From Achromobacter deleyi (GTDB lineage: Bacteria; Pseudomonadota; Gammaproteobacteria; Burkholderiales; Burkholderiaceae_B), in contig NZ_CP065997.1 in NCBI RefSeq assembly GCF_016127315.1, positions 2,790,001 to 2,854,000 of the forward strand: DNA of 64,000 bases, read 5' to 3'. Of this stretch, positions 33,208 through 41,926 are shown piece by piece (position 1 is the stretch's first letter; the number at the start of each line of letters is the position of its first letter). A model generated the notes under the pieces. It worked only from the letters and a program-made list of their open reading frames with translations, did no database searches and was not told the DNA's origin. The position numbers were made by a program, and so were the translations under genes.

Positions 33208-35760
33208 ATGAGCACAGCGACCTCCACGACTTCCATGCAGACCCTGATCGTCATCGGCAATGGCATGGTCGGCCATCACTGCGTCGAACAACTGATCGAG
33301 CGCGGCGCGCTGGCGCGCTATCGCATCCTGGTGTTCGGCGAAGAGGGCCGGCGCGCCTACGATCGCGTGCACCTGTCCGAGTACATAGGCGGACGCGATG
33401 CCGAGTCGATGGCCATGAGCGACGCCGCGTTCTACGAACGGCCGGGCCTGTCGCTGCGGCTGGGCACGCCGGTGCTGCGCATCGACCGCCACGCGCGGCG
33501 GGTGGTGACGGCCGACGGCAGCCACGGCTACGACAAGCTGGTGCTGGCCACCGGCTCCTATCCCTTCGTGCCGCCGATCGCCGGCGCCGAGGGGGCTTCG
33601 CGCCTGGTGTACCGCACGCTGGATGACCTGGACCAGATCCGCGCGGCGGCCGACGGCGCCCGGCGCGGCGTGGTGGTGGGCGGCGGCCTGCTGGGCCTGG
33701 AGGCCGCCAACGCGCTCAAGTCGCTGGGGCTGGAAGCGCACGTGGTCGAGTTCGCGCCGCGCCTGATGCCGGTGCAGCTGGACGAAGCCGGCGGCGCGGC
33801 GCTCAAGGCGCGCATCGAGACGCTGGGCGTGGGCGTGCACCTGTCGCGCGCCACGCAGGAGATCAAGGACGGCACGCAGTACCGCTACCGCATGCGCTTC
33901 GCCGAAGGCGCGCCGCTGGAGACCGACCTGATCGTGTTCTCGGCCGGCATCCGGCCGCGCGACGGCCTGGCGCGCCAGGCGGGGCTGACGGTGGCCGAGC
34001 GCGGCGGCGTTGCCGTCGACGGCCATTGCCGCAGCAGCGATGCGTCGGTCTACGCGATCGGCGAATGCGCCGCGTTCGACGGCGCCATCTTCGGCCTGGT
34101 GGCGCCCGGCTACCAGATGGCGCGCGTGGCCGCCGCCGACCTCTGTGGCGAGGCCGGCGCGCCGTTCGCCGGCGCCGACATGTCGACCAAGCTCAAGCTG
34201 CTGGGCGTGGACGTCGGTTCGATCGGCGACGCCCACGGCGCCACGCCGGGCGCGCGCAGCTACCGCTACATCGACGAGGCCGGCGCCTCGTACCGCCGCC
34301 TGGTGGTGTCGGCCGACGGCAAGCGCGTGCTGGGCGCGGTGCTGGTGGGCGACAATAGCTACTACGACACGCTGCTGCAATACGCGCAGAACGGCATCGC
34401 GCCGCCGCCCGACCCGGCCAGCCTGATCCTGCACGCCGGCCAGGCCGCGCCCGCGCTGGGCGCCGGCGCGTTGCCGGCCACCGCCACCATCTGTTCGTGC
34501 CACAACGTCAGCAAGGCCGCCATCTGCGACGCGCTCGACGGCGGCTGCGCCGATGTCGGCGGCGTCAAGGCCTGCACCAAGGCCGCCACCGGCTGCGGCG
34601 GCTGCGCGGCCCTGCTCAAGCAGGTGGTGGAACACGAACTGGCGAGCCGCGGCGTCGCGGTGGACAAGAGCCTGTGCGAGCATTTCGCGTACACCCGCCA
34701 GGAGCTCTACGCCATCGTGCGAGTGCAGGGCATCGAATCGTTCGAGGAACTGCTGGCGCGCCATGGCCGCGGCCACGTCGGCTGCGACCTGTGCAAGCCG
34801 GTGGTGGCCTCGATCCTGGCCTCGTGCTGGAACCGCCCGATCCAGGACCCGAACCTGGTGCCGCTGCAGGACACCAACGACACCTTCATGGCCAACATGC
34901 AGAAGAACGGCACCTACTCGGTGGTGCCGCGCATTCCGGGTGGCGAGGTCACGCCCGACGGCCTGATCGCGATCGGCGCCGTGGCCAAAAAATACAAGCT
35001 CTACACCAAGATCACCGGCGGCCAGCGCATCGACCTGTTCGGCGCGCAGTTGCACGAGCTGCCCGACATCTGGGCCGAACTGATCGCCGCCGGCTTCGAG
35101 ACCGGCCACGCCTACGGCAAGTCCACCCGCACCGTGAAGTCCTGCGTCGGCAGCACCTGGTGCCGCTACGGCGTGCAGGACAGCGTCGCCATGGCGCTGC
35201 GCATCGAAGACCGCTACAAGGGCCTGCGCGCGCCGCACAAGCTCAAATTCGCGGTCTCGGGCTGCACCCGCGAATGCGCCGAGGCGCAGAGCAAGGACAT
35301 CGGCGTCATCGCCACCGAGAACGGCTGGAACCTGTACGTGTGCGGCAACGGCGGCATGCGGCCACGCCACGCCGAGCTGTTTGCGCAGGACCTGGACGAC
35401 GCCACCCTGATCCGCCATATCGACCGCCTGCTGATGTTCTACATCCGCACCGCCGACAAGCTGCAACGCACTTCCGTCTGGCGCGAGTCGCTGGAAGGCG
35501 GGCTGGACTACCTCAAGGCCGTGGTCATCGACGACAGCCTGGGGCTGGGCGCCGAACTGGAGGCGCAGATGCAGCTGGTGGTGGACCGCTACGAATGCGA
35601 ATGGGCCAACGCCCTGTCCGACCCGGAAAAGCTCAAGCGTTTCCGCACCTTCGTCAACAGCGCCGCCGCGGATCCGGACATCCGCTTCGTACAGGAGCGC
35701 GGTCAGCCGCGCCCCGCGCCGGCCGCGCGCGTGATTCCCATCGCCGAGGAGCTTGCCTGA
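33208..35760 (+). CDS. nirB: Nitrite reductase (NADH) large subunit
   Basis: 850 aa, the normal NirB length. Residues 1-about 410 are a pyridine-nucleotide-disulfide oxidoreductase ([39 protein letters not shown]). Near 430-470 is a BFD-type 2Fe-2S domain (CSCHNVSK ... [11 protein letters not shown]), and a further [10 protein letters not shown]. The C-terminal siroheme/4Fe-4S half has [11 protein letters not shown] (about 645) and [16 protein letters not shown] (about 685), the four cluster cysteines. It reduces nitrite to ammonia in the cytoplasm with NirD. Its stop overlaps the nirD start (TGATG). Confidence 0.96.
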   Translation: MSTATSTTSMQTLIVIGNGMVGHHCVEQLIERGALARYRILVFGEEGRRAYDRVHLSEYIGGRDAESMAMSDAAFYERPGLSLRLGTPVLRIDRHARRVVTADGSHGYDKLVLATGSYPFVPPIAGAEGASRLVYRTLDDLDQIRAAADGARRGVVVGGGLLGLEAANALKSLGLEAHVVEFAPRLMPVQLDEAGGAALKARIETLGVGVHLSRATQEIKDGTQYRYRMRFAEGAPLETDLIVFSAGIRPRDGLARQAGLTVAERGGVAVDGHCRSSDASVYAIGECAAFDGAIFGLVAPGYQMARVAAADLCGEAGAPFAGADMSTKLKLLGVDVGSIGDAHGATPGARSYRYIDEAGASYRRLVVSADGKRVLGAVLVGDNSYYDTLLQYAQNGIAPPPDPASLILHAGQAAPALGAGALPATATICSCHNVSKAAICDALDGGCADVGGVKACTKAATGCGGCAALLKQVVEHELASRGVAVDKSLCEHFAYTRQELYAIVRVQGIESFEELLARHGRGHVGCDLCKPVVASILASCWNRPIQDPNLVPLQDTNDTFMANMQKNGTYSVVPRIPGGEVTPDGLIAIGAVAKKYKLYTKITGGQRIDLFGAQLHELPDIWAELIAAGFETGHAYGKSTRTVKSCVGSTWCRYGVQDSVAMALRIEDRYKGLRAPHKLKFAVSGCTRECAEAQSKDIGVIATENGWNLYVCGNGGMRPRHAELFAQDLDDATLIRHIDRLLMFYIRTADKLQRTSVWRESLEGGLDYLKAVVIDDSLGLGAELEAQMQLVVDRYECEWANALSDPEKLKRFRTFVNSAAADPDIRFVQERGQPRPAPAARVIPIAEELA

Positions 35761-36164
35761 TGCGTTCGAATGTCGTGATTGCCCTGCGCCAGGATCCCCC
35801 GCCCGACGCCATGTTCGGCGTCGCGTCATGGCGCCCCGTCTGCACCCGCCGCGATCTGGTCGCCGGCTCCGGAGTGGTGGCATTGGTCGAGGGCCGCCAG
35901 GTGGCCCTGTTCTATTTGCCGGCGGTTGCCGGTGAAACGCTGTACGCCATCGACAACCGCGATCCGAAATCGGGCGCCAACGTCATCGGCCGCGGCATCG
36001 TCGGCCACCTGGCCGGCGAACTGGTGGTGGCCTCGCCGTTGTACAAGCAGCACTTCCGGCTGCGCGACGGCGCCTGTGTCGAATACCCCGAACAATCGCT
36101 GCGGGCGTGGCCCGTGCGTTTCAACGGCGACGCGGTCGAAGTCCAACCGCCCGCGACGGCTTGA
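35760..36164 (+). CDS. nirD: Nitrite reductase small subunit (Rieske-like)
   Basis: 134 aa. WRPVCTRRDLVAGSGVVALVEGRQVALFYLP, then YAIDNRDPKSGANVIGRGIVG and ASPLYKQHFRLRDGACVEYP, form the NirD fold. The positions of Rieske CxH/CxxH ligands are not conserved (N-R-D-P and Y-K-Q-H), as expected for NirD, which lacks the 2Fe-2S cluster. The ATG overlaps the nirB stop by one base, indicating coupled translation and a 1:1 complex. Confidence 0.94.
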   Translation: MRSNVVIALRQDPPPDAMFGVASWRPVCTRRDLVAGSGVVALVEGRQVALFYLPAVAGETLYAIDNRDPKSGANVIGRGIVGHLAGELVVASPLYKQHFRLRDGACVEYPEQSLRAWPVRFNGDAVEVQPPATA

Positions 36165-36175
36165 GGATGCCCGCC

Positions 36176-37444
36176 ATGCCGCGGCACGCCATGCCCTCGA
36201 CCCTGCGCTTCCTCCTGGCGGCCCGCCGCAGCGAGCTGCACGGGCTCGAGGCGCTGGCCAGCACCTGTGAACTGGCCACCCTGGTCAGCAAGCTGGTGCA
36301 CGTGCTGCAGAAGGAGCGCGGCTCGTCCAACCTGTACCTGTGCGGCGGCCAGGACGCGTTGCGCCAGACGCTGGCGGGCCTCAGTTCGGACGCCTGCGCG
36401 GTCGAGGAGGAAGTGCGCCGTTTCCTCGACCGCCTGGAACCGGATGCCACCCGCAGCGCCGGCAAGGCGCGGCTGCTCAACTGCATCGCGTACGCGCTGT
36501 ACCGCCTGGACGAACTGCCGCGCACGCGCCGCGCCATCCGCGATCGCCGCGTGGCGGCGGAAGAGGCCGGCGCGGTCTTCACGCGGCTCATCGCCAGCCT
36601 GTTCGCGCTGGTGTTCGAAGCCGCCGACTCGTCGCTGGACGCGGGCGTCACGCGCCTGCTGGTGGCGCTGCTGAATTTCATGCAGGGCAAGGAGCTGTGC
36701 GGCCAGGAACGCGCCTATGGCGTCATGGGCTACACCGCCGGATACTTCACCGAATCGCAGAAGGCCCGCGTGCTGGAGCTGGCGGACCTGCAGAAGCGCT
36801 GCTTCGACAGTTTCGCGCAATACGCCGGCGCGGACGCGCTGGCCGCGTGGGAACGGCTGCAGCAGGGCGCCGGCCCGGTGCTGCGATTGCGCGACATGGC
36901 GCTGCGGACCTCCGAGGCCGAACGCGTCGACGCCGGCCTGGCCGAACTGTGGTTCGGTCTTTGCACCGAACGCATCGACGCCATGCGCGCGGTCGAAAGC
37001 CTGCTGGCCGAGGCCCTGACGCTGCAATGCCATCGCCGCATCGTCGAGACCCGCGCCGAGCTCGACAACCACCGGCTGCTGCTGAGCCGTTTCGCCGATC
37101 ACGCCAGCGACGACGCGCCGGCGATGCTGTTCCAGCTGCAGGGCCGCATTCTCGATGTGCCGCCGCAGGACGGCGTGGGCGAGGCCATGGAACGCTCCAT
37201 CCTCGACCTGATGCGCGATCAGGCGCAGCGCCTGCGGCAGTCGGACGACGCGCTGGCGCTGGCGCGCGGCGCGCTGGAGGAACGGCGGCGGGTCGAACGC
37301 GCCAAGTGGCTGCTGGTCAGCCGCCACGGCCTGAGCGAACAGGCCGCGCACGACCAATTGCAGCGTGTCGCGATGGACTGTCGCCGCTCGCTCGACGAGG
37401 TCGCCCGGCAGGTGCTGGCCGAACTCGATACCGCGGCGCGCTGA
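36176..37444 (+). CDS. nasR: Nitrate-responsive antiterminator NasR (NIT-ANTAR)
   Basis: 422 aa from ATG 36176, which has GAGG nine bases upstream; ATGs at 36167 and 36191 are alternatives. Residues about 25-240 match the NIT nitrate/nitrite-sensing domain (LVSKLVHVLQKERGSSNLYLCG, LLNFMQGKELCGQERAYG). The C-terminal about 55 residues are an ANTAR RNA-binding domain (RRVERAKWLLVSRHGLSEQAAHDQLQRVAMD). NasR of Klebsiella binds a leader hairpin when nitrate is present and prevents termination. Here it follows nirD closely, so its own expression depends on the leader it is predicted to control. Confidence 0.9.
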   Translation: MPRHAMPSTLRFLLAARRSELHGLEALASTCELATLVSKLVHVLQKERGSSNLYLCGGQDALRQTLAGLSSDACAVEEEVRRFLDRLEPDATRSAGKARLLNCIAYALYRLDELPRTRRAIRDRRVAAEEAGAVFTRLIASLFALVFEAADSSLDAGVTRLLVALLNFMQGKELCGQERAYGVMGYTAGYFTESQKARVLELADLQKRCFDSFAQYAGADALAAWERLQQGAGPVLRLRDMALRTSEAERVDAGLAELWFGLCTERIDAMRAVESLLAEALTLQCHRRIVETRAELDNHRLLLSRFADHASDDAPAMLFQLQGRILDVPPQDGVGEAMERSILDLMRDQAQRLRQSDDALALARGALEERRRVERAKWLLVSRHGLSEQAAHDQLQRVAMDCRRSLDEVARQVLAELDTAAR

Positions 37445-37463
37445 ACGCCGCCGCGATGCCAGC

Positions 37464-38276
37464 CTACGCGCGCGGCACGTCCCACAGCGCGTCGGGCAGG
37501 TAGCCCTCCTGCTCGCCCTTGCGGGCGTAGCCCAGCGGATTGGCGACCACGTGGCAGCCGTCCTTCACGTAGTCCAGCGGGCAGTGCAGGTGGCCGTGCA
37601 GCCACATGTCGGCCAGCGGCAGCAGGTGGTCCAGCGCGTTGCAGAAGCCGGCGGTGCCCGGCGTCACGCCGTAGCGCGGATCGGCGCTGGCCAGGCTTGG
37701 CGCGAAGTGGGTGATGGCGACCGTGGGGCCGTCGAACGGCGCGCGCAGCGCTGTTTCCAGCCAGGCCTGACAGGCCAGGCCCTGCTCGCGCATCTGCTCG
37801 GCCATGAAGGGCGCGCCGTGGCGCCGCATCTGCGCCTTTTCCAGGTAGAAGTCGGCGGCGCGGAAGGCCTTGCCGCGCTTGGCCAGCGCCTGCGTCAGCG
37901 TGTCGCCCGGCGCGGCCAGCGCGTCGAAGTCGGTCCATAGCGTGGTGCCCACCAGCCGCACGCCGTCGATCACCAGGGTCTCGCGTTCCAGCCACTGGAT
38001 TCCCAGCGCCTGGCACAGCGCCCGCAGGCGCTCGTGGGTTTCGTCGAAATCGAGGTTGTCGTATTCGTGGTTGCCCGGCACATAGACCACCGGCGTCGGC
38101 CAGCCGTGGCGCGGCGCATAGCGGCCCAGGCCGAAGTCGTCCGTCGCCAGCCGCGAGCGTTGCTGGTAGGAGCCGATGTCGCCCGCCAGCACCAGCAGGT
38201 CCGCGCCCGGCGTCGGCTCCGCGACGAAAGTGGGGTCGGATTCCAGGTGCAGATCGGACAGCAATTGAATTTTCAT
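37464..38276 (-). CDS. Calcineurin-like metallophosphoesterase
   Basis: 270 aa. The metal ligands are in the usual order: SDLHLES (D-x-H), LAGDIGSY (GD), PGNHEYDN (GNHE), THFAPS and HGHLHCPLDY (GHxH). The sequence is a stand-alone cytoplasmic phosphoesterase with no signal peptide. Substrate unknown. Its start codon faces the MarR-GNAT gene; the two operator-like repeats at 38295-38329 lie in the 70-bp gap, so both genes may be repressed together. Convergent with nasR, 19 bp apart. Confidence 0.88.
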   Translation of the reverse strand: MKIQLLSDLHLESDPTFVAEPTPGADLLVLAGDIGSYQQRSRLATDDFGLGRYAPRHGWPTPVVYVPGNHEYDNLDFDETHERLRALCQALGIQWLERETLVIDGVRLVGTTLWTDFDALAAPGDTLTQALAKRGKAFRAADFYLEKAQMRRHGAPFMAEQMREQGLACQAWLETALRAPFDGPTVAITHFAPSLASADPRYGVTPGTAGFCNALDHLLPLADMWLHGHLHCPLDYVKDGCHVVANPLGYARKGEQEGYLPDALWDVPRA

Positions 38277-38294
38277 GGGCCGGGCTTGTCTTGG

Positions 38295-38329
38295 TTGCGA
38301 TTCGCAAGTAAATTGGTTGCGACCCGCAA
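38295..38329. promoter_or_regulatory. Two tandem MarR-type operators
   Basis: TTGCGATTCGCAA (38295-38307) is a perfect 6-1-6 dyad and TTGCGACCCGCAA (38317-38329) a 5-3-5 dyad of the same sequence, with starts 22 bp apart, about two helical turns. They fill the gap between the phosphoesterase and MarR-GNAT genes. Confidence 0.7.
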
Positions 38330-38346
38330 CTTCAGGACGCGCCACC

Positions 38347-39324
38347 ATGGATCTTATCGACTTTCCCACCCGATCCCGCGAACAGACCATCCGCGACCTG
38401 CGGGAATTCTCGCGCAAGCTGGTGCGCGAACTCGGTTTCATGCGGCCCTCGCTGGCCGGCAGCGAGCTGGCGCCGTCGGCGGTGCACGCCATCATCGAGA
38501 TCGGCCTGCAGCCGGGCATCCAGGCGCGCGACCTGGCGCTGGTGCTGCGGCTGGACAAGTCCAATACCAGCCGCCAGGTCGCCAAGCTGGAGGCGGCCGG
38601 CCTGGTGGCGCGCGAAACCGACAGCGGCGACGCGCGCGCCTCGCGCCTGTCGCTGACGCCAGCGGGCCTGGACCTGCGCAACCGCATCGACCAGTTCGCC
38701 ACCGAGCAGGTGTCGCGCGCCTTGCGGCAACTGGCGCCGCCCGACCAGGAAATCCTGGTGCGCTACCTGTCGCTGTATGCCGACGCGCTGGCGCGCGAGA
38801 ATCCGAACACGCGCGCCGCCCAGGCCAGCGACGCGATCGAACTGCAGATCCAGGAAGGCTACGCGCCGGGCTGTATCGGCGACGTGGCCGCCTTGCATGC
38901 GCGCTACTACGCCCAGGCCGCCGGCTTCGGCGTGGTGTTCGAGCGCCTGGTGGCGACGGGCCTGGCGGCCTTCGCCGAAGCGTTGCCGGCGCCGGGCAAG
39001 AACCTGTGGCGCTATGCCGACGGCAATCGCACGCTGGCCTCCATCGCCATCGACAGCGACCTGCGGAAACGCACCGCGCACCTGCGCTGGTTCATCGTCG
39101 ATGAATCGCTGCGCGGACTCGGCGTCGGCCGCGCGTTGTTGACTCGCGCGATGCGCTTCGCCGACACGCTCGATGTTGACGAAACGTATCTGTGGACCTT
39201 CAAGGGATTGGACGCCGCGCGCCATCTGTACGAGTCCGAAGGCTTCGTGCTGACCGAGGAAGCCGAGGGCACGCAGTGGGGCGGCGTGGTGGTGGAGCAG
39301 CGCTTCAGCCGGCCCGCGCGCTGA
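38347..39324 (+). CDS. MarR-type regulator fused to a GNAT acetyltransferase
   Basis: 325 aa from ATG 38347. Residues about 1-150 are a MarR winged helix (LAPSAVHAIIEIGLQPGIQARDLALVLRLDKSNTSRQVAKLEAAGLV, wing SGDARASRLSLTPAG). Residues about 165-320 are a GNAT fold with the acetyl-CoA loop IVDESLRGLGVGRALLTRAM and ARHLYESEGFVL. MarR-GNAT fusions are a known but poorly characterised class; the acetyltransferase may sense acetyl-CoA or modify a ligand or the regulator itself. Two dyads just upstream suggest autoregulation. Confidence 0.88.
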   Translation: MDLIDFPTRSREQTIRDLREFSRKLVRELGFMRPSLAGSELAPSAVHAIIEIGLQPGIQARDLALVLRLDKSNTSRQVAKLEAAGLVARETDSGDARASRLSLTPAGLDLRNRIDQFATEQVSRALRQLAPPDQEILVRYLSLYADALARENPNTRAAQASDAIELQIQEGYAPGCIGDVAALHARYYAQAAGFGVVFERLVATGLAAFAEALPAPGKNLWRYADGNRTLASIAIDSDLRKRTAHLRWFIVDESLRGLGVGRALLTRAMRFADTLDVDETYLWTFKGLDAARHLYESEGFVLTEEAEGTQWGGVVVEQRFSRPAR

Positions 39325-39479
39325 CGCATCTGGACACACACTGAGGCCGCGCGCACGCGCCGCGGCCCGCTTCGGCACGCCACCTTTCACGGCGCTGTCA
39401 CGTCGCATTCCTAGACTCGCTGGGGTCTTGCCGGCTGGTCGCGGCAAGGTCGGTCCTCCTCTTTCCAAAGAACCTCCCC

Positions 39480-39629
39480 ATGCCCTCCAAGAGTCTTGCA
39501 AGAACCCTTGCCGCGGTCCTGCTCGCGGCCGCCACGCTCGCCGCCTGTGGCGGTGACGATTCCTCCGATGATCCCGCGCAGCCGCCGGTCACCCCACCGA
39601 CCGCGCCGCAGCTGCGTTGCGCCCCGTAA
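39480..39629 (+). CDS. Very small lipoprotein upstream of phospholipase C
   Basis: 49 aa. A complete open frame: Lys/Arg-bearing n-region MPSKSLARTL, hydrophobic AAVLLAAATLAAC with a lipobox LAAC (Cys23), then only 26 mature residues, acidic (GGDDSSDD) and proline-rich (QPPVTPPTAP) with one more Cys47. A CCTCCCC run rather than a purine-rich ribosome site precedes the ATG, which is a weakness. The aspartates after the cysteine favour inner-membrane retention if the +2 rule applied, but +2 is Gly. It ends 40 bp before the phospholipase gene and may be co-transcribed. Too short for family assignment. Confidence 0.6.
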   Translation: MPSKSLARTLAAVLLAAATLAACGGDDSSDDPAQPPVTPPTAPQLRCAP

Positions 39630-39669
39630 GCGGCGGTAGCGCCGACCTCCACGATTCCGAGCACACCCG

Positions 39670-41913
39670 ATGACCTCCCGCCGCAATTTCCTCCAGACCG
39701 CCACGGGCGCGGGCTTCGCCGCCGCCGCGCTCGCCGCCTTCCCGCCCAGCATCCGCCGCGCCCTCGCCATTCCCGCCAACAACGCCACCGGCACCATCAA
39801 GGACGTCGAGCACGTCATCATCCTGATGCAGGAGAACCGCTCGTTCGACCATTACTTCGGCACGCTCAAGGGCGTGCGCGGCTTCGGCGACCGCTTCCCG
39901 ATCCCGCTCGCCAACGGCCGCAAGGTCTGGCAGCAGCAACGCGGCAACGGCGCCGTGCTGACGCCGTTCCACATCGACGGCACCACCAACAACGCGCAGC
40001 GCGCGTCGGGCACCCCGCACAGCTGGGACGACAGCCAGAAGGCCTGGGACGGCGGCCGCATGGCGCAATGGCCGACGCACAAGAACGACATCTCGATGGG
40101 CTACTTCAAGGAACGCGAGCTGCCGTTCCAGTTCGCGCTCGCCAATGCGTTCACGCTGTGCGATGCCTATCACTGTTCGATGCACACCGGCACCGACGCC
40201 AACCGCTCGTTCCACCTGACCGGCACCAACGGCGCCGTGCCCACCAACACCGCCTTCGTCAACAACGAGTGGGACTGGATCGACGGCCTGCCGGCCAACG
40301 TCAACAAGGGCTACACCTGGACCACCTACGCCGAGCGGCTGGAGCAGGCCGGCGTCAGCTGGATCTCGTACCAGAACATGCCCGACGAATGGGGCGACAA
40401 CATGCTGGGCGCGTTCCGCACCTTCCGCCAGGCCAACGTGAATTCCGGGTTCCCGGTGTCCAGCGGCGGTGAGCCCGGCGTGCCCTACGCCAACACCGGC
40501 CAGGCCTTGCCGTACAAGGCCTACGACCCGGCCACCGACAACGCCGCCAATCCGCTCTACAAGGGCGTGGCCAACACGCTGCCGGGCGCCGCGCCCGAGA
40601 ACTACCTGGACGCCTTCAAGCGCGACATCCGCGACGGCAAGCTGCCGCAGGTGTCCTGGATGAACGCGCCGTCGATCTACTGCGAACACCCCGGCCCGTC
40701 GAGCCCGGTGCAGGGCGCCTGGTTCCTGCAGGAAGTGCTGGACGCGCTGACCGCGGTGCCCGAGGTCTGGAGCAAGACGGTGCTGCTGGTGAACTTCGAC
40801 GAGAACGATGGCTACTTCGACCACGTGCCGTCGCCGTCCGCGCCGTCGCGCGATGCCGGCGGCAGCGCCGCCGGCAAGACCACGCTGGCCGATGCCGACC
40901 TGACGCCCGAGTACTTCACGCATGCCTCGCCCGCCGGCAGCGCCAGCCAGCCGGCGACCAAGGACGGCCGCGTGTACGGCCCTGGCCCGCGCGTGCCGAT
41001 GTACGTGATCTCGCCCTGGAGCCGCGGCGGCTGGGTCAACTCGCAAGTGTTCGACCACACCTCGGTGCTGCGTTTCCTGGAAGCGCGTTTCGGCGTGGCC
41101 GAGCCCAACATCAGCCCGTTCCGCCGCGCGGTTTGCGGCGACCTGACCAGCGCCTTCAACTTCAAGACGCCCAACACCGAGGCGCTGCCGACGCTGGCCG
41201 GACGCGCCACGCGCGCGGCCGCCGACCAGTTGCGCACCGCGCAGGAAGCCCTGCCGCAGATGCCGCTGCCCACCGACATGCAGCTGCCGCTGCAGGCCAG
41301 CGGCACGCGGCCGTCGCGCGCGCTGCCGTACGAACTGCACACCAGCGCGCGCTGCGCCGCGGCCGGCACGGTGGAACTGGTGTTCGCCAACACCGGCACG
41401 CAGGGCGCGGTGTTCCACGTCTACGACCGCTATCACCTGGATCGGCTGCCGCGCCGCTACGCGGTCGAGGCCGGCAAGACGCTGTCGGACACCTGGAACG
41501 CATTGCAGGACAACCTGGGCATGTATGACCTGTGGGTGCTTGGCCCCAACGGCTACCACCGCCACTTCAAGGGCGACACCAACCGCATCGCCGACAGCGG
41601 CGCGTTGCCCGAGATCCGGGTCTGCTACGACATCGCCAATGGCGAGGTCTATGCCGAGCTGCTCAACACTGGCGCCAAGTCCTGCACCTTCACGGTCGCG
41701 CCGCAGGCGTACCGCCAGGACGCGGCGCTGACGCTGGACGTGGCGGGCGGCGGCAAGGCCACCCGCAACTGGGGGCTGGCGGCCAGCGGCCAGTGGTACG
41801 ACTTCGCCGTCACCTGCTCCAGCGATCCGGCGTTCTACCGCCGCTTCGCCGGCCGCGTCGAGACCGGCGCGCACACGGTGAGCGATCCGGCCATGGGCGT
41901 GGCCGGCGCCTGA
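39670..41913 (+). CDS. plcN: Phosphocholine-type phospholipase C, Tat-exported
   Basis: 747 aa. An N-terminal twin-arginine signal SRRNFLQ with AAAALAAFPPS after it. The catalytic domain starts DVEHVIILMQENRSFDHYFGTLKG, with the metal- and phosphate-binding ENRSFDHYFG, and has MHTGTDANRSFHLTG, CEHPGPSSP and NFDENDGYFDHVPSP, all hallmarks of PlcH/PlcN and acid phosphatase A. Two C-terminal DUF756 repeats follow (YELHTSARCAAAG ..., CYDIANGEVYAELLNTG). The enzyme cleaves phosphatidylcholine or sphingomyelin outside the cytoplasm, providing phosphocholine and phosphate, and is a virulence factor in Pseudomonas. Whether this one is haemolytic is not visible. Confidence 0.93.
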   Translation: MTSRRNFLQTATGAGFAAAALAAFPPSIRRALAIPANNATGTIKDVEHVIILMQENRSFDHYFGTLKGVRGFGDRFPIPLANGRKVWQQQRGNGAVLTPFHIDGTTNNAQRASGTPHSWDDSQKAWDGGRMAQWPTHKNDISMGYFKERELPFQFALANAFTLCDAYHCSMHTGTDANRSFHLTGTNGAVPTNTAFVNNEWDWIDGLPANVNKGYTWTTYAERLEQAGVSWISYQNMPDEWGDNMLGAFRTFRQANVNSGFPVSSGGEPGVPYANTGQALPYKAYDPATDNAANPLYKGVANTLPGAAPENYLDAFKRDIRDGKLPQVSWMNAPSIYCEHPGPSSPVQGAWFLQEVLDALTAVPEVWSKTVLLVNFDENDGYFDHVPSPSAPSRDAGGSAAGKTTLADADLTPEYFTHASPAGSASQPATKDGRVYGPGPRVPMYVISPWSRGGWVNSQVFDHTSVLRFLEARFGVAEPNISPFRRAVCGDLTSAFNFKTPNTEALPTLAGRATRAAADQLRTAQEALPQMPLPTDMQLPLQASGTRPSRALPYELHTSARCAAAGTVELVFANTGTQGAVFHVYDRYHLDRLPRRYAVEAGKTLSDTWNALQDNLGMYDLWVLGPNGYHRHFKGDTNRIADSGALPEIRVCYDIANGEVYAELLNTGAKSCTFTVAPQAYRQDAALTLDVAGGGKATRNWGLAASGQWYDFAVTCSSDPAFYRRFAGRVETGAHTVSDPAMGVAGA

Positions 41914-41926
41914 CGGCCGGGCGCGG

